64,000 bases of DNA from Diospyros lotus (Eukaryota > Streptophyta > Magnoliopsida > Ericales > Ebenaceae): contig NC_068345.1 of NCBI RefSeq assembly GCF_014633365.1, forward strand, positions 9,308,058 through 9,372,057, in the 5' to 3' direction. Under the pieces are notes generated by a model that saw nothing but the letters and a program-made list of their open reading frames with translations, made no database searches and was not told the origin of the DNA. The position numbers and the translations under genes are program-made. This document shows, piece after piece, positions 33,099 to 46,300 of this stretch; positions within the stretch are counted from its first letter, which is position 1; each line of letters starts with the position of its first letter.

Positions 33099-34851
33099 GA
33101 CCACCCCCACTAAAAGGTTTCGACAACCTCGTCGGAAGTGAAGACAAGTATTGTTGTATGATGTCTTCAAATTTCCATAGAGTTGTATCCTTTTCACAAC
33201 TTTCTTCCCCATCTGGAGCTCATTTCCATCTTATTAAGTATTGCACACACATGTTCTTCTTGCTTGCCCCCAACGTGCAATGGTCTAAGATTGCCTCAAT
33301 CTCACGATCATGATGCACCTGAATAGTTAGAGGGGTCCTTAGTCTAGACTCGATCAGGTGTGTTGTCTTCATAGCAAGGCTTCAAAAAACTCATATCGAA
33401 AGTTGGATGTATTTTTAGCCTCTCGGGTAATAACAATTTATATGCCATAACACCAACTAGTTGCACTATCTCGAAAGGTCCATCAAATCTCGGAATCAAC
33501 CCATGATACACCTTCTTATTGGTGATTTGCTTCCAAATCTGGGGAGTAAGTTTCAATCGTACCTTATCCCCCACAGCAAATTCCAAGGGTCGTCTCCCTT
33601 GATCGGCATACTTTTTCATGTTGCGAGCAGTTTTGTCTAAGTTGTCTTGCGTTTCCCCAATCTTGTCCTGCCTCTCTTTGGCCCATCAGTATGCAGCAGG
33701 GCATCGGCTCGTTGCATCTGTCCTAACCACTTCATAAGGCATCAAAGGTTGTTAACCCATGGCTAATTTAAACGAACTCCGACTCGTTGCTGAAGACTTA
33801 CGTAAATTATAGCAAAACTGAGTAATGTCCAAGAGATTTACCCAATTTCTTTGGCTTGCTGTCACATAATACCTAAGATACTCTTCCAACAAAGCATTCA
33901 CCCCTCTCTGTCTAACCATCAGTCTAAGGATGGTTTGTTATTGAAAACTTTAACTCAAAACCCATCATGTTGAACAAGGAAGTTCAAAATCGACTTCTAA
34001 ATCTTGCATCCAGATCATTGACCACGTCTTTAGGCAGCCCAAAAATTTTTAACTACATGATTGAAAAATAGCTCAGCAATGGTGTCAGTCTTGCATGCTT
34101 TCTACGTAGCCACAAACACTACATACTTTGAGAACCGATCTACCACCACCACGATCATGTCTTTCCCATCCACCTTGGGAAAACCTGTTATGAAATCCAT
34201 TAAAACTGAAACCCACATTCGTTTAGGGATTGGAAGAGGTTGCAACAAACCTACTTACCTTCTTCTTTCGACTTTGTCTTGCTAGCACACCATGCAAGTC
34301 CTGACATAGGCTTCTATGTCATCATTCATCTTGGTCCAATAGTAGCTACGTGCAAGCAAGGCTTTCATCCTTGTGGTTCTTGGGTGGCCCGACCATGCCA
34401 TGTCATGGGTCTCTTGCATCAGCAGCTGTTGCAATCCTGAGACACAAGGTACATACAGTCGATCCCACTTGGCACACAGCAAGCCGTCATTGAGCCAATA
34501 GCACTGCACCACACCCTGTTGTACCAATTTTTGATACTGATTGTAAGCCTTTGCCTACTCCCGAACCAGGTTTAAGAATAGAGTATTAAAGCTGCTGATG
34601 GCTACCACAACCGCTTGCACATGCTTCCTACTCAAAGCATCAACTACATGATTGTGGCTCTTGCCTTATGTTGCCACACACAGTCGTATTCGGACAAAAG
34701 TTACTGCCAACATGCCTGCTTGGCTATCAACTTCTTCTGTGTTGAGAAATGAGTGTTGGCCACATTGTCGGTGCACACCACAAATGCTGTGCCTAGCAAG
34801 TATACTCGCCACAACTGCAAGCAATGCACCACTGCCAGCATAACCTTTTTA
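33099..34851 (-). pseudogene. Chromovirus RNase H C-terminus, integrase and chromodomain (broken)
   Basis: From right to left: the end of RNase H, the H2C2 zinc-binding region (34282-34527: HDMAWSGHPRTTRMK ... CMVC), the integrase core with [14 protein letters not shown] and VNDLDARFRSRFW, the C-terminal barrel (33344-33619: DKVRLKLTP, HPTFDMSFLKPC), and a chromodomain-like tail with VQYLIRWK (about 33240). Chromodomains steer insertion to particular chromatin. TAA and TAG stops interrupt the core, and the tail has a stop right after RWK. The part before RNase H is missing at the CACTA junction. Confidence 0.85.
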
Positions 34852-35748
34852 CACTACAATAAAAAAATAGATTAGAGATGAAAAATTTTGAGACAGAAAA
34901 AAATTCGTCTCAAATTAGATACAAAAAAACTTTCGTCTCAAAACTTGTATCAAATTTGAGATGGATTTTTTTTTGTCTCTAAATCAATCTCAATTTTGAG
35001 ACGGAGTATTTTCTATCTCTAATTCTATCTCAAACCGGAAAAAATCTTAAATGAATTAAAAATATAGAATTAAATATATCCCAAAATGAAATATATTAAA
35101 TTAAAATATAAATAAATAGACTTAAAATTTAGTATATAAATTAATATATTTCATTTGCATAAAATACATATTAAATGTATAATAAGTAAATATTGATAAT
35201 ATTTATTAAATATATACAAAATGTTTCTTCTTCAGGAGAGAAGAGAGATAAAGGGGTGCATTTAAAAAAAATAGTATATGAATTATATTTTATTTAATGT
35301 GAAAATATACTAAATTGAATTGAATTGAATAATATTTAGAGAATATATAAATACTATTCTTAGATTGAAAAGATTATATAAATATGATAAGAGTCAAGAA
35401 AAGCACATAAAATTTTAAAATCTTGGTATATCACACAATTTTGTAATAATTTCTTGAATTACAAATAGCAATATATCAAACATGATTAGAATGTACATTT
35501 CTCTATATAATATACATCAATTTTTATGTAGTACATCAACCATGACCTTAATTAATAATATATTTAGTATACTATTTAATATTTAATTAATTTATTTGCA
35601 TTATGTTTGATTAATTATATGAATTAACTTAAATTCATATGGTTCAGGTGACATGAAATTTAAAAATATAATATAAATTTATTTTAACATAAATGAATTG
35701 GAATAAGTTTTTTAAATTGAATAAAAATATGAATGAAATTATATATTT

Positions 35749-36567
35749 TGTAACGGCACGCCTCCCGGAGCCCCCGTGCACATAGGGAATCCGTGAGATG
35801 GTTATTATTTGAATGATATCGAACAATAATATAAACTAAAACTCACTCTTAACCTTTTCCAAAACCATAACTTTTTACATCACCTAACATTTCATAATCG
35901 TCTTTACATGATCATTCATAACATGAGCCCACCTAGCTTTCATAAAATACACCCATTCCAAAAAAATTATAAAACATTACTCTAACACAAGCACAATGAT
36001 ACCCAAGACCTAGTCTCGGGAGGACTCTGCACTTGATATCATAACTCGACGATCTAGACCCAATTCTGTTGTACGCACCTACGATCTCAGGACACTCTTA
36101 CTTGGAATGATATTCAAACGAAAGGTGACTCACAAGACTCAACAAGCTCTAGAAAGAAAAGCTATAGGTTAAAGGTAGAATTCTTCCCATAACATCCTAT
36201 GCAATTCATGTCAATACAACGTTATACCATGCCATGTCCAATACCTGCCTCATCCCTAGATGCATAAACATATGGTAAACTCCACATATACGGTCCTTGG
36301 ACCCACATCAAACACACATTGGTACCCAATTCCAAAATACAAACCCGTTAGCAATCCATTATAGGCTACTATACTATTTTCTTTACACATCCATTCTTGT
36401 CATTCACAACATAATATATTGTCGTGGGTCTCACCCCACGATCTTACTGCTGTTGCCGTGGCTCTCACCCCAGGATCTTATTATTGTTGCCGTGAGTCTC
36501 TCCCCAGGGTCTTACTGTGAGCCACTTCCACGGCATACGCTCCGTGGTGGGCGCTACTCATCCCATC
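35749..36567 (-). mobile_element. Truncated gypsy LTR inside the CACTA
   Basis: Starts TGTAACGGCACGCCTCCCGG; read in reverse this is a ...TTACA LTR end. The GAGTC...GACTC region found in the other large LTRs here is at 36125-36150 (GGTGACTCACAAGACTCAAC). The CACTA sequence resumes at about 36568 (TTTGATGATTTG, matching 46080). The U3 end is lost. Confidence 0.55.
36415..36525. repeat. ~31-bp tandem repeat in the truncated LTR
   Basis: Three or so units of TTGCCGTGGCTCTCACCCCAG followed by GATCTTA.TG, with substitutions. It lies near the broken U3 end of the LTR fragment 35749-36567. Confidence 0.75.
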
Positions 36568-37069
36568 ACTTATATTTGATGATTTGCTTAATAAATATTT
36601 TTATTTTGTGTTTGATTAATTAATTTTTTTTAAAAGTATTTTTAGGAGAATTTGCTTTTTGAAGTTATTCTAAATATATATATATATATATATATAATCT
36701 CATTGCATTGTGGCCAAACAGATTGTGATCTGTTCCAAGCAAAAATGATTAGCGGCACACTTAAAAAAATTCATATTAAGATTGGAATTAGCTTTTCTAA
36801 AGTTTTTGTGTTTTTATGGGTGGGGTTCTGTTCATTTCTGATTGGCCTTTTCAAGGTTTAAAAAAGCCCAAAAACTAGGGATAAGGCCAATTAAAAGTGG
36901 GCAATCATGGAGGTCAGAGTAATTATGTGCCTTTCTTCCTTCTTTCTTTTTTTTTTTTTTTTTTACTTTTTCACGAAAACAACATTTCTATAACCCGAAA
37001 GGAATGAGTCAAATTCTTCGAATTTGTTTAAAATTTGGGAGGTTTTGGAGTTACATCAATTATAATTAC
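36568..37069. other. CACTA interior, no gene
   Basis: 36568-36680 matches 46075-46180. A (TA)n tract lies at 36676-36697. The remaining sequence has a 69-codon frame (36652-36861) without recognisable content. Confidence 0.45.
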
Positions 37070-37375
37070 TCTTAAAAGTAAAAATCGATAGCCATATACC
37101 TTTTTTGCATTACTATAGGACTGAAGAAATAAATGATATAAATACATAACTAAAATTAGGTTTTTGTTTCTACCCACTTCTATTAAGTGCCATTATGCAT
37201 ACAAAATTTGTATGACAAGCCATCTATATGATAAGTTCAATCCCATGGAAAAAGAGATTAATTTAATTTAATTTTTAATTTTTTATGTTTAGATGAATTT
37301 TAATTATGCCTTGAGATGAGGAAATTTGATCGAGAGGGAGAGGAACTGGAAAAGACTCAAAAAGAAAAAATAAAT
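37070..37375. repeat. Duplicate of 47735-47985
   Basis: Both copies carry AAAATCGATAGCCATATACC, GGACTGAAGAAATAAATGATA, AAGTTCAATCCCATGGAAAA and ATTATGCCTTGAGA in the same order. The match ends at about 37375 in a rearranged junction with a palindrome (37420-37450). Confidence 0.75.
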
Positions 37376-37444
37376 TAGAGATGAAAATATACCCGCCACA
37401 ACTGTAAGTATTTTCACACCACAAATATTTCTCAATCAAAATTT

Positions 37445-38530
37445 GATTGAGAAATAAGTGTTGGCCACATTGTCGGTACACACCACAAATACTGTCCCCA
37501 GCAAATATACCCGTCACAACTGCAAGAAATATACCACCACTAGCATAGCCTTCTTACACTACAATAAAACAATAGATTAGAGATGAAAAATTTTGAGACA
37601 GAAATTTTTTTTGTCTCAAATTAGATATAAAATTTTTTTGTCTCAAAATCCATTTCAAATTTGATATAAATTTTTTCCGTCTCTAAATTCCTCTCAATTT
37701 TGAGATGGAATATTTTCTGTTTCTAATTCTATCTCAAATTGGAAAATATCTTAAATGAATTAAAAATATAGAATTAAATATATCCCAAAATGAAATATAA
37801 TTAATTAAAGTCTAAATAAATAGAATTAAAATTTAAGTATATAAATTAATATATTTCATGTGCATAAAATATATAATAAATGTATAATAAGTAACTATTG
37901 GTAATATTTATTAAATGTATATAAAATGTTTCTTCTTCATGAGAGAAGAGAGACAAAATGGTGCATTTAAAAAAATAGTATATGAATTATATTTTATTTA
38001 ATTGAAAAGTATACTAAATTAAAATGAATTGAATAATATTTAAAGAATATATAAATACTATTCTTAGATTGAAAAGATTGTATAAATATTCTTAGATTGA
38101 TGATAGAGTCAAGCACATAAAATTTTAAAATCTTGGTATATCACACAATTTTGTAATAATTTTTTGAATTACTAATAACAATATATCAAACATGATTAGA
38201 ATGTACATTTCTCAATACAGTATACGTCAATTTTTATATAGTACATCAACCATGACCTTAATCAATAATATATTTAGTTATATCTTTATAAAGTATTTAT
38301 TCATTTAATAATATATTTAGTATACTATTTAATATTTAATTAATTTATTTACATTGTGTTTGATTAATTTATTTGCATTTTGTTTGATTAATTATATGAA
38401 TTAACTTAAATTCATATGGTCGAGGTGACATGAAATTTTAAAATATAATATAAATTTATTTTAATATAAATGAATTGAAATAATTTTTTTAAATTGAATA
38501 AAAGTATGAATGAAATTATACAATTAATGT
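37445..38530. repeat. Second copy of the chromovirus/CACTA junction
   Basis: 37445-37556 repeats the chromovirus pol fragment at 34738-34851 (GAGTGTTGGCCACATTGTCGG landmark). From 37557 it repeats the CACTA left terminus and about 970 bp of its subterminal and following sequence (34852-35748). Because host-side flank and terminus are copied together, this is a segmental duplication and not a second independent CACTA insertion. Confidence 0.8.
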
Positions 38531-39297
38531 TAACATCATGTACTTATAAAGTGATACATATATGATCATAGTATAGCGCTTTAATTAATCATAAGAGTCG
38601 TATGTAAATAATATAAAATGTAAAGATAATATGAAAAGGTAAAATATAGCATATTAAATTAAATATATATAAATGTAAACTACATATGAAATTTTTTTAA
38701 ATTAAAATATATATTAAATGTATAATAATTTACTATTAGTTCTGGACTTATTACTTTCTTTTATTGTTGCAATTTCGATTAAGTCAATTATAATTACAAT
38801 TCATTTAATAATCTTATGAGTTGATGAAACAGAGAAACTATATGATAAGACATAAAATGACGTGCTAGTTACTTTTTTTTTTTCTGTATAATAGGATTAT
38901 AATTAGTTATCCGTTGGATTTATTTGGACCATTTCCAATGAAGAAATTTATATGGATCACTAATCTTCCTTTAATTTTGTGGAGTTTCTCAATTAATCAT
39001 ATCATTTCGTATTTCAAAAAGATATGCAAAAACGACGCCAAGTGCTAGTATTGTCATAGTATAACACATATATTAATAAACCAGTCATCAACTAATTTTA
39101 AAGTGACATATATTCTCCTAGTATAATATTTTAATTAATCATAAGAGTCGTTTGTAAATTAAAACTTAACATAAATATGCTTTTTATTTCCACTTAGTGG
39201 TACTTAGAATATAAACATCGATTTTGTAAGAATTTTTCGTAGATATTAAATTAAAAATATTATATAAATATTCTTAAATTAATAATATAGCCAAGAA
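38531..39297. other. CACTA interior, AT-rich, no gene
   Basis: The end of this stretch (TATAAATATTCTTAAATTAATAATATAGCCAAGAA) resembles about 38080 and about 35380, giving a third, more diverged copy of the CACTA subunit, into which the outer solo LTR inserted. No open frame of interest. Confidence 0.5.
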
Positions 39298-39969
39298 TGT
39301 AACGACCCATTTAATGGGTCTTAGATGATAATTATATTTTTGGTGCAAATTGTTTCCTTGTGGTTAGGAGGCAATTAATTTAAAATAGTATTTTGGAGAA
39401 AAATTTTGCTTGAAAGTAAATTATTTGTGAATGAGTAAAATTAAGGTATAAATGATGGTTATGAAGTGGGCTTGGACCAAGAGTTTGTAACCTCAAAAGA
39501 AGTGATGGGTTGAATAATTCCATGGGCCCAGAATGGGATGGGCTTTTGAGTGGGCTTGGTCCTTAAGTAAAAATGGGTCTTGACATAAATTATATATATA
39601 TATGTATGTGTGTGTTATATTGTGTGTGTAAATGGGTGATTAAAGAAAAAGGGTTAAGGAAATGTAAATAAAGCCAAAAGATCAAAGAGGGCTTGATAAA
39701 GTAGTGTTGTGTGTGTGTTGTGTAAGTAAATGTGGAAAATGAGGCAAGGTTGGTAGGTTTAGGTGGCTGGCGAGAGGGCTGGCCATACCCTCTTACTTCT
39801 TCTTCATTTTTTCTTCTTCTTCCTCTCATTTTCTTAGTGTTCTCGGTAGCCTCTCCCTTCTTCTCATTCTTTTTCATTATATCTTCTTCTTCTTCATTTG
39901 TTCTTCTCTTTTCTTGGTGGAGAATAAAGCTTCAAGTGGAGGGTCTTCAACTTTGGGCAAAATCTTCAT

Positions 39970-42900
39970 TGTAACACCCAAAATTTCTCAAACGTGTTAT
40001 AACTTAGGATTTCGGGAATATAAAAATTTTTCATATCACACTCGCTGTCATACATCACATAATATCCTAAGAATCCTAATTTTCACATTCTCAGCTTAAC
40101 AAACCCAATAATCGAATAACTAAGACAGGTGTTAAAATTTCAAATGTGGAAACTAGATCGAACCTGATATGATTCACAACCATAATACTTTATTTATCAT
40201 TAAATTGTTTAAGACGTCTACAAAATGTATTACATGGACATCATCTCGCGCAAGTGATAACTGAACGTCTTAAACATATCCAAATCATACATAGGTTCGC
40301 ATATAAACATAAATATGATAAACATGCTACAAGCACCAAATTAAATTTATTCTTCAGCTACCTATTTTCTCTTAGAGTCGCTTGTCGAATTTGGAACGTT
40401 TGAATATTCCAAGAACATAGTCCAATTAGAAGATGAATCTTCTAGTGAGAAACTCCAAAAAATAGTTTATATCAATGCATGAACAAGTATACAACGTATG
40501 AGAAAAATAACGAGAACTACTCAAAAGTGTCTCGTGAACATATCGATCTCCTCCAACAAGAGCTTTCGCAATGGCACATGCATAGTGCTTCTCGGGAGGT
40601 CCCTAACCATGTCACCTCGACTCGACCTCATAGAACTCATGCAAACACCACATCCGTTGTCCCTTAGACTCTTGGTCTTCCCCATGAGAGCTTTCTCGAT
40701 GGAGCACGCATAGTGCCTCTCGGGGGATATCCGACTTTTACCCTCGGCCAACAACAAATAGGTGCAAGAGTATAGCCACACGAATTTTATAAATGCAACA
40801 GTTAAAAAGCCAACAACATATATTTTAAAAAAATACAGTTCATATATGCAACATGATTTCACGTAAGAGAACAACAAAAGTTTATGTACAAGAACTTCAC
40901 AAAACACGTTTCATGCAATAGAAGTCTCTCATAAGAGAACAAAAAATAGGATTTGGAATATAGGAGTCTCATCTTGTTGGTTTATCTATTGGACGGTAGG
41001 GTTTCACTGCAAGGGACCTAGGTTTCTACAGAAAACAAGCGTTTCGAAAAACCTAATCTCAAATATTTTTACATAAGGTTTAGGGGCATTAAATTAGGGA
41101 CAAAACTGAAAAATTTGAAGAAAAATGGGCCCCTCACGCGCCCTGGGAAGGTGGGCCACAATATTTCACGCGCAACACTTCCCGACGCATGTATCTCATG
41201 TGCTGTCTACCAGTTTTGGACAGCTTCGCCTCGGTTTGGTTTTTCGATCATAACTTCCTCATTTTAATTCTGATTCTACCCCCGTTTGAACCTAGACGAC
41301 CCTCTCTTCCCACTTTACAGGATTATAAAAAAAAAGGACTTACCTTGTGTAGTGACCCATAAATAGTAAATTAATTTAATTATTAATTTATTGTGTTAAT
41401 CTAAATTCAAAGGAATATTAAAATAACTTATTGTTATAAATAATAATAAATTATGTGGTTTTAAGAAAATAAGAAATTAGGATAATTAATTATGTCATTT
41501 TAGAATATTTAAGGAAATAGGAAGAGTTTGAAATAAATTAAATTGTGTGATTTTTGGAAGTTCCGGGTGTTAATGTAATTATTATAGGGGGTGTGTGTGT
41601 GAATAATGAAAATTGGTGGGGTGCTGGTGCGAATTTCAGAAAGGGCCGAAAAGTCACCTCAAATATAATGTAAGGCGTATATAGGTTGAAGGTGGCGTGC
41701 GGGCGCGAGCAGTCGCACGCAAGGGTAGCTGTGGGCGAGGCGCGGGTTCGAATTCACAGGCAAGCGTGCGAGGCTGGAAAATTAGTTGATTTTTAATTAG
41801 CCAATTGGCGTCCGAAACGACGCCGTTTCGGTTGAGGTGGTGGCCTCCCAGTACCTACCACGTGGCTCCTCCTTCTCCGCTCGTTTTTGCTTCAAATTAA
41901 GCCCAAATCGGGCGCTTCTAATTGCATCAGAACAACAAATAAATTGGGAGAAAAGCAATGCGCGCGTGAGCGAGAAAATTTGAAGATTTTGGTGAAAAAA
42001 TCAAGATTAAATCAAGTTTAATCGAAGATTTAATTTGCTAGGTATGTAGAGAAGCTAGTAATTAATGTTCTGTACGGTTGGAATTTCGTTTAGAATCCAA
42101 TTTTGTTAATTTTGACGAATTATTGGGGTGTTGTAGTTTGTATAATTTTTACCGCGTTTGGCCAAAACAAGCCTAAGGATATCTTCGTAAAGGCAAGTTT
42201 TTTATACCCTCCACAACGTTTCTTTCGTTGTCAATTTATTTAACCTCCCTTCGTTTGTTTCGGCCGTTAATCAATCATGGAATTTTAAATAGTTTGTTTT
42301 AAAATTTAATTTATTAAACTGGTCTCGAGGATTTTATTCGTTGGTTGCCTACGGGGGTTTGTGCCACCCCCCATGCCTGTGGGAATGATGTCGTACTCAC
42401 CCTGGGATAGGTTCTTAGTTGATCGGGTATTATTTTGGATTTTGGTTGTTCATAGGCTAGAGCGATTGGGCAGTGGGGGCAAGGATCGGCTGTTCGGTGA
42501 TGGTGTGACTGTTGTAAGGTCTATCTTAGGCCGTCGGCTAGTCACTCTTATTCACTGACCGTTGACCGGTGCCAGACACTGCTAACTAGCTCTGCCGTTA
42601 CGTGATTATAGCATGCCTGGTTACATTTTATTCTTGTTGCATGGTTTGGTGTGCACATGGGTACAGGTTGCATGTTGGGGTTATCATGATTTGGTTATGC
42701 TTAGTCATGGACATTCTAGCTTGGTTATGTTACATCCAGCACGGACATATGCATCGCGTGTGGTTTACTATGTGGGTGAAACATCTGCCTGATGCCTGGA
42801 TGTATGGGCGCCAGTGTATCTAGCTGATGCTTACTATGCCTTGCATTTTATATACGCATTGCATGGTTACTATGGATATAGTGGTCTCGGATGGGAGTAC

Positions 42901-44368
42901 CGTTCCGAGGGAGCCTAGGGCTCGGTTATTCAATGGCTCGGGTGTCAGGAGTACCGACCCGAGGAGTGCGCACAGGTTTGTTGGAGACATTTGTTGCCTT
43001 TCAGGGCAGCGCCAGGTTGGTATGGGACTTGGGTGTTAAGTGTCTTGTGTGGGCCCCAAGGACCGGTACGTGCTTTTATTATGCTGTACAATTGTATTGT
43101 TGCATCTCATGGCTTGTGTGTACGTGCGGGACTGTGTTTGGGGTGATCTCCTCGTTTGTTTAATTTATAGTCTTTTCTTTCTTTATGCTTGCTGAGTCTT
43201 GCGACTCACCTTGCTTTCCATCATTCCAGGTAAGGGTAAAGCGAAGTCCGAGGGCGAGGATCGTTCCACCTAGCAGCTAGCCGTGTCGGTAGGGTGTACA
43301 TTTGGTTTCCCCCATTGTCTCTGATATTTTGTCAGGATTATGTTTCTTATTTTTTACTGTGACGGGTCGTTCCTTGTGTTTTTATTTGCTGGCACAAGTG
43401 TCTGTAAATATTTTTATGTATACTCCGTGATCGCTGTTCTAGCGGGGTACTTGTGTGCGTGCATGTTCGTCATTTTGCTTCCGCTGTTGTTTTCCTTACA
43501 TATGCATGCCAGGGTATTTTCATCTTGCATTTAACTCTTTTCCCTTATGTAAGTGCCTTCGTTCAGATAGACCGGGTGGTTGGGAGATTCGGGCAGGGGT
43601 GCTTACACATTGCTTTTTTTTCTGATTGATTTTGGCGAACTCCGACGAGACTTGTGCTCCCCCGCTTCTCCACCGCTTTCTTCCCTTCTTCTTGCAGAAT
43701 TCCCTCTCCCCTCTCAAGAGTAGATCCCCACCTTAGAACCTCTCAAAATTCAAACTCATTTGGAATGATTTGGAGACAACCTCATGGCCTTATTTATAGA
43801 TTCTTTGAACCAATCAGAAAGTGTCACTTGTCACAAGTTAAGCCATGGACTCCAAAGACTCAAAGCTATAATTGAATGGCTTTTGAAATCCAAAGCTATA
43901 ATTTTTGAAATCCAAGCTAATACCCCAAACTTCTTCCAAATGACATTTTGGCCCTTATTTCAAGTTTTTAACTTTAATATTTTATCACATGAGCTCCTAA
44001 TTTCATCCTTATTTCGTTTGGATAATTCTCTAATTACAATTACACCCTCAAACATCAAATTTATCAAGATACTTAAAATCTCAAAATTACTAAATATGTA
44101 CGATTTCCCGGAAGCCCCTTACCATCATTCGACCTTTTTAGGCTACAACTTAGTTTAACTGAAAAACCATATCTGATTTGATTTCTTTTAGCGTCATAAA
44201 TCTCGCCTCGAGACACTCGTCAAACATATACTTTTGTTCTTAGGTATTTAAGCTCCAGGGTACTTCCTACAGCTGATTCGATCATTTGTTGCCATTTCAA
44301 GCATATTTTTTGATATTTTAAACTCATCTAAATTACGTGGCAATCTCACGAAAATGTGGGGTATTACA
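39970..44368 (-). mobile_element. Middle solo LTR of the nest
   Basis: Runs from TGTAACACCCAAAATT to GTGGGGTATTACA, with TTCAT at 39965-39969 and 44369-44373 as a perfect target duplication. Without the inner insert it is about 2.1 kb. Orientation is taken from similarity to 1-1380 (GGAATATTCAAACGTTCC in reverse at about 40400). No coding region. Confidence 0.88.
41348..43607 (+). mobile_element. Inner solo LTR of the nest
   Basis: Starts TGTAGTGACCC and ends GGGGTGCTTACA (2260 bp). Flanks CCTTG (41343-41347) and CATTG (43608-43612) match at four of five bases. It is the same family as 24587-27105: both carry GGAGTACCGTTCCGAGGGAGCC, the GACTTGGGTG.(C/T)AAGTGTCTT block and GACTCACCTTGCTTTCCATC in the same order. 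Confidence 0.85.
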
Positions 44369-46300
44369 TTCATCTTCTTAGACTCTCCATCTAAAGGCAA
44401 GCATCCATTTTCATTTCTCCTATCTTTTAATGCAAGATTATTTTCTTATGTTTAGCCAGGTTAATATTTTCATATCTCCAAATGGTGTTTTAAAGCTTAA
44501 GATGAGTGAGTTATTCCTATTTTCTTTCTAAAATGTGGTTTCTTTCAAGAGGTCATTAAGTCTTGTTTTTGGGTCTCTATAGGGTTTGTTCTTCCCCATC
44601 TCTCATTCATGGAATGACAACTTGGGGGTTAATTAGGGGATTAGCTATGGGTGGTTTTGGGTGTTTTGTATTCATTTTATGCATTTTGGGTTGTGCCAAA
44701 TCGACTTGTTGTTAGGTTAAGTTGACTCAGCCAAAGTTAGTTTCTTTTGGCCTTTTTTTCCCCATTTTTGGCCAAGTCAACTCATCCAGGAGGTTAATTC
44801 GACTCGGCCCAAGTCGACTCGGTTTCGAGCTAGTCGACTCGAATTTCCCCTGAGTTGACTTGGCCACGACTTGACTACACTGCGCGTGTTTCACTGTTTC
44901 AACCATAACTTTTTATGTAGAACTCAGAATTGCGATCTATTTGAAGATTCATAAACTAGACTTCGAGGGATTCAATTTGATATATAATATCATATACTTT
45001 GGATATGGTTTGAGTTGGTTAAGGCTTTCCTAAATATTAACCATAGCGATCACATTTTGGGAAGTTGTTAAATAATGTTTTTGGTTGGTATGTCCACAGA
45101 AATTTCTTCTCTTGTGTGATGCATTGCTATCATTATCTTTGCGCCTTTTATTATTATTTTGGCATTGCATCTAAGTTCCGCAAGTGTGAGACAAGATATC
45201 TCATTGAGCGCTTGATGTGAGTGAGGTAGCCATAAGCCCGGTAGGCAATGCTCTTGCCACTGTCGGTGGCTGATGAATTTTGTTATATATGTATTTACAT
45301 AGTCTCATGGTTGTGGAGGCCTAAAGGGTCAGAGTGGCACATGTATTTCTATCATTATATAATGTTACATGAGCATGGGTTGATGACTTCTTGCTGAGTC
45401 ATGTATGGAAAAAGAGTGTTATGCTAGTATGTAAATTATGCGAATACCACTCTATAAATTAAATGAGTGCATTGTTGTTAAGTGATGAAATACCAATTTC
45501 TGAGGTATTATTAATGAGGAAGGCATGATCAAAAGATTTGTTTTTAAATGTCGGGTAATAGTCTTCCATTGACTCTTATCTTACGTATGCCTTTAGGGAT
45601 CCATCTATCTTATTCCTTTTTTCTATATTTATACTTGTTGAGCCTTGTGGCTCACTTGTTTGCTTGTTGTCATTCCAAATAAGGGAAAATCTATAGCAGA
45701 AGGGGAGTCTAGTAGGGCTTGAAGTTGATTTTAGACGTGTATAGAGATCTCCCCCGACTTAAAGATTTTAGGATTTGTGTGGAGGGCCGGTGTTGAAGGT
45801 TATTTATTTTTGTATGTTGTTGGCGCCCTTGTTTAGTCTGATAGGTGTATGGTTTTTAAAGCCTTAAGAAATATTGTATGAATGATTATTACTCCTAGTA
45901 GGAAATGACCCGTTTATAATATGAAATTTTTGGGTTATGTTGGTTTCTGTATTCCATTTTAGAATGACCTTCTTTCGAATGTCCTATGCTAGCGGGTATA
46001 TCCGGAAGTAGGTCCTGACAAAGAAAATACATCAAATTTAAAAATCTTGATATATGACACGATTAACACTACAAAATATTTGATGATTTGTTTCATAAAT
46101 ATTTTTATTTTGTGTTTGATTAATCAAATTTTTTTAAAAGTATTTTGAGGAGAATGTGCTTTTGGAAATTATCCTAAATAATAAGTAACTTAAATTCATA
46201 TGGTGGATGTACATGAAATTTAAAAATATAATATAAGTTTTTTTAATATAAATGAATTTAAATTTTTTTGTGAAATTGAATAAAAATATAAATGAAATTA

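Larger units (their letters stand above)
39298..46020 (+). mobile_element. Outer solo LTR of the nest
   Basis: Starts TGTAACGACCCATTT and ends GGTCCTGACA, with AAGAA at 39293-39297 and 46021-46025, a perfect 5-bp target duplication. Without the nested insert (39970-44373) it is about 2.3 kb. The paralogous empty site at about 35395-35415 (GTCAAGAAAAGCACATAAAA) confirms the boundaries. It contains a TATA-like (TA)n run near 39590, a TCTTCTTC-rich tract, repeated GTTGACTCGGCC-type motifs (44700-44880), and TTGTTGAGCC...GGCTCAC near 45640. Confidence 0.88.

Noticed and set aside
32654..33212. Overlapping Cys/His/Pro-rich frames on both strands in the chromovirus LTR (and again at 52562-53260)
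   Set aside because: Same GC-rich LTR block in both copies; no conserved frame between the two LTRs.
36415..36525. Regular repeats that could be mistaken for a CRISPR array
   Set aside because: The ~31-bp units are directly adjacent without unique spacers and lie in a plant LTR.
39590..39974. Frames with Ser/Phe-rich or charged repeats
   Set aside because: They cover the TCTTCTTC tract of the outer solo LTR and have no protein similarity that I recognise.
43654..44158. Frames of 73 and 124 codons
   Set aside because: They lie inside the middle solo LTR and are not conserved with its relative at 1-1380.
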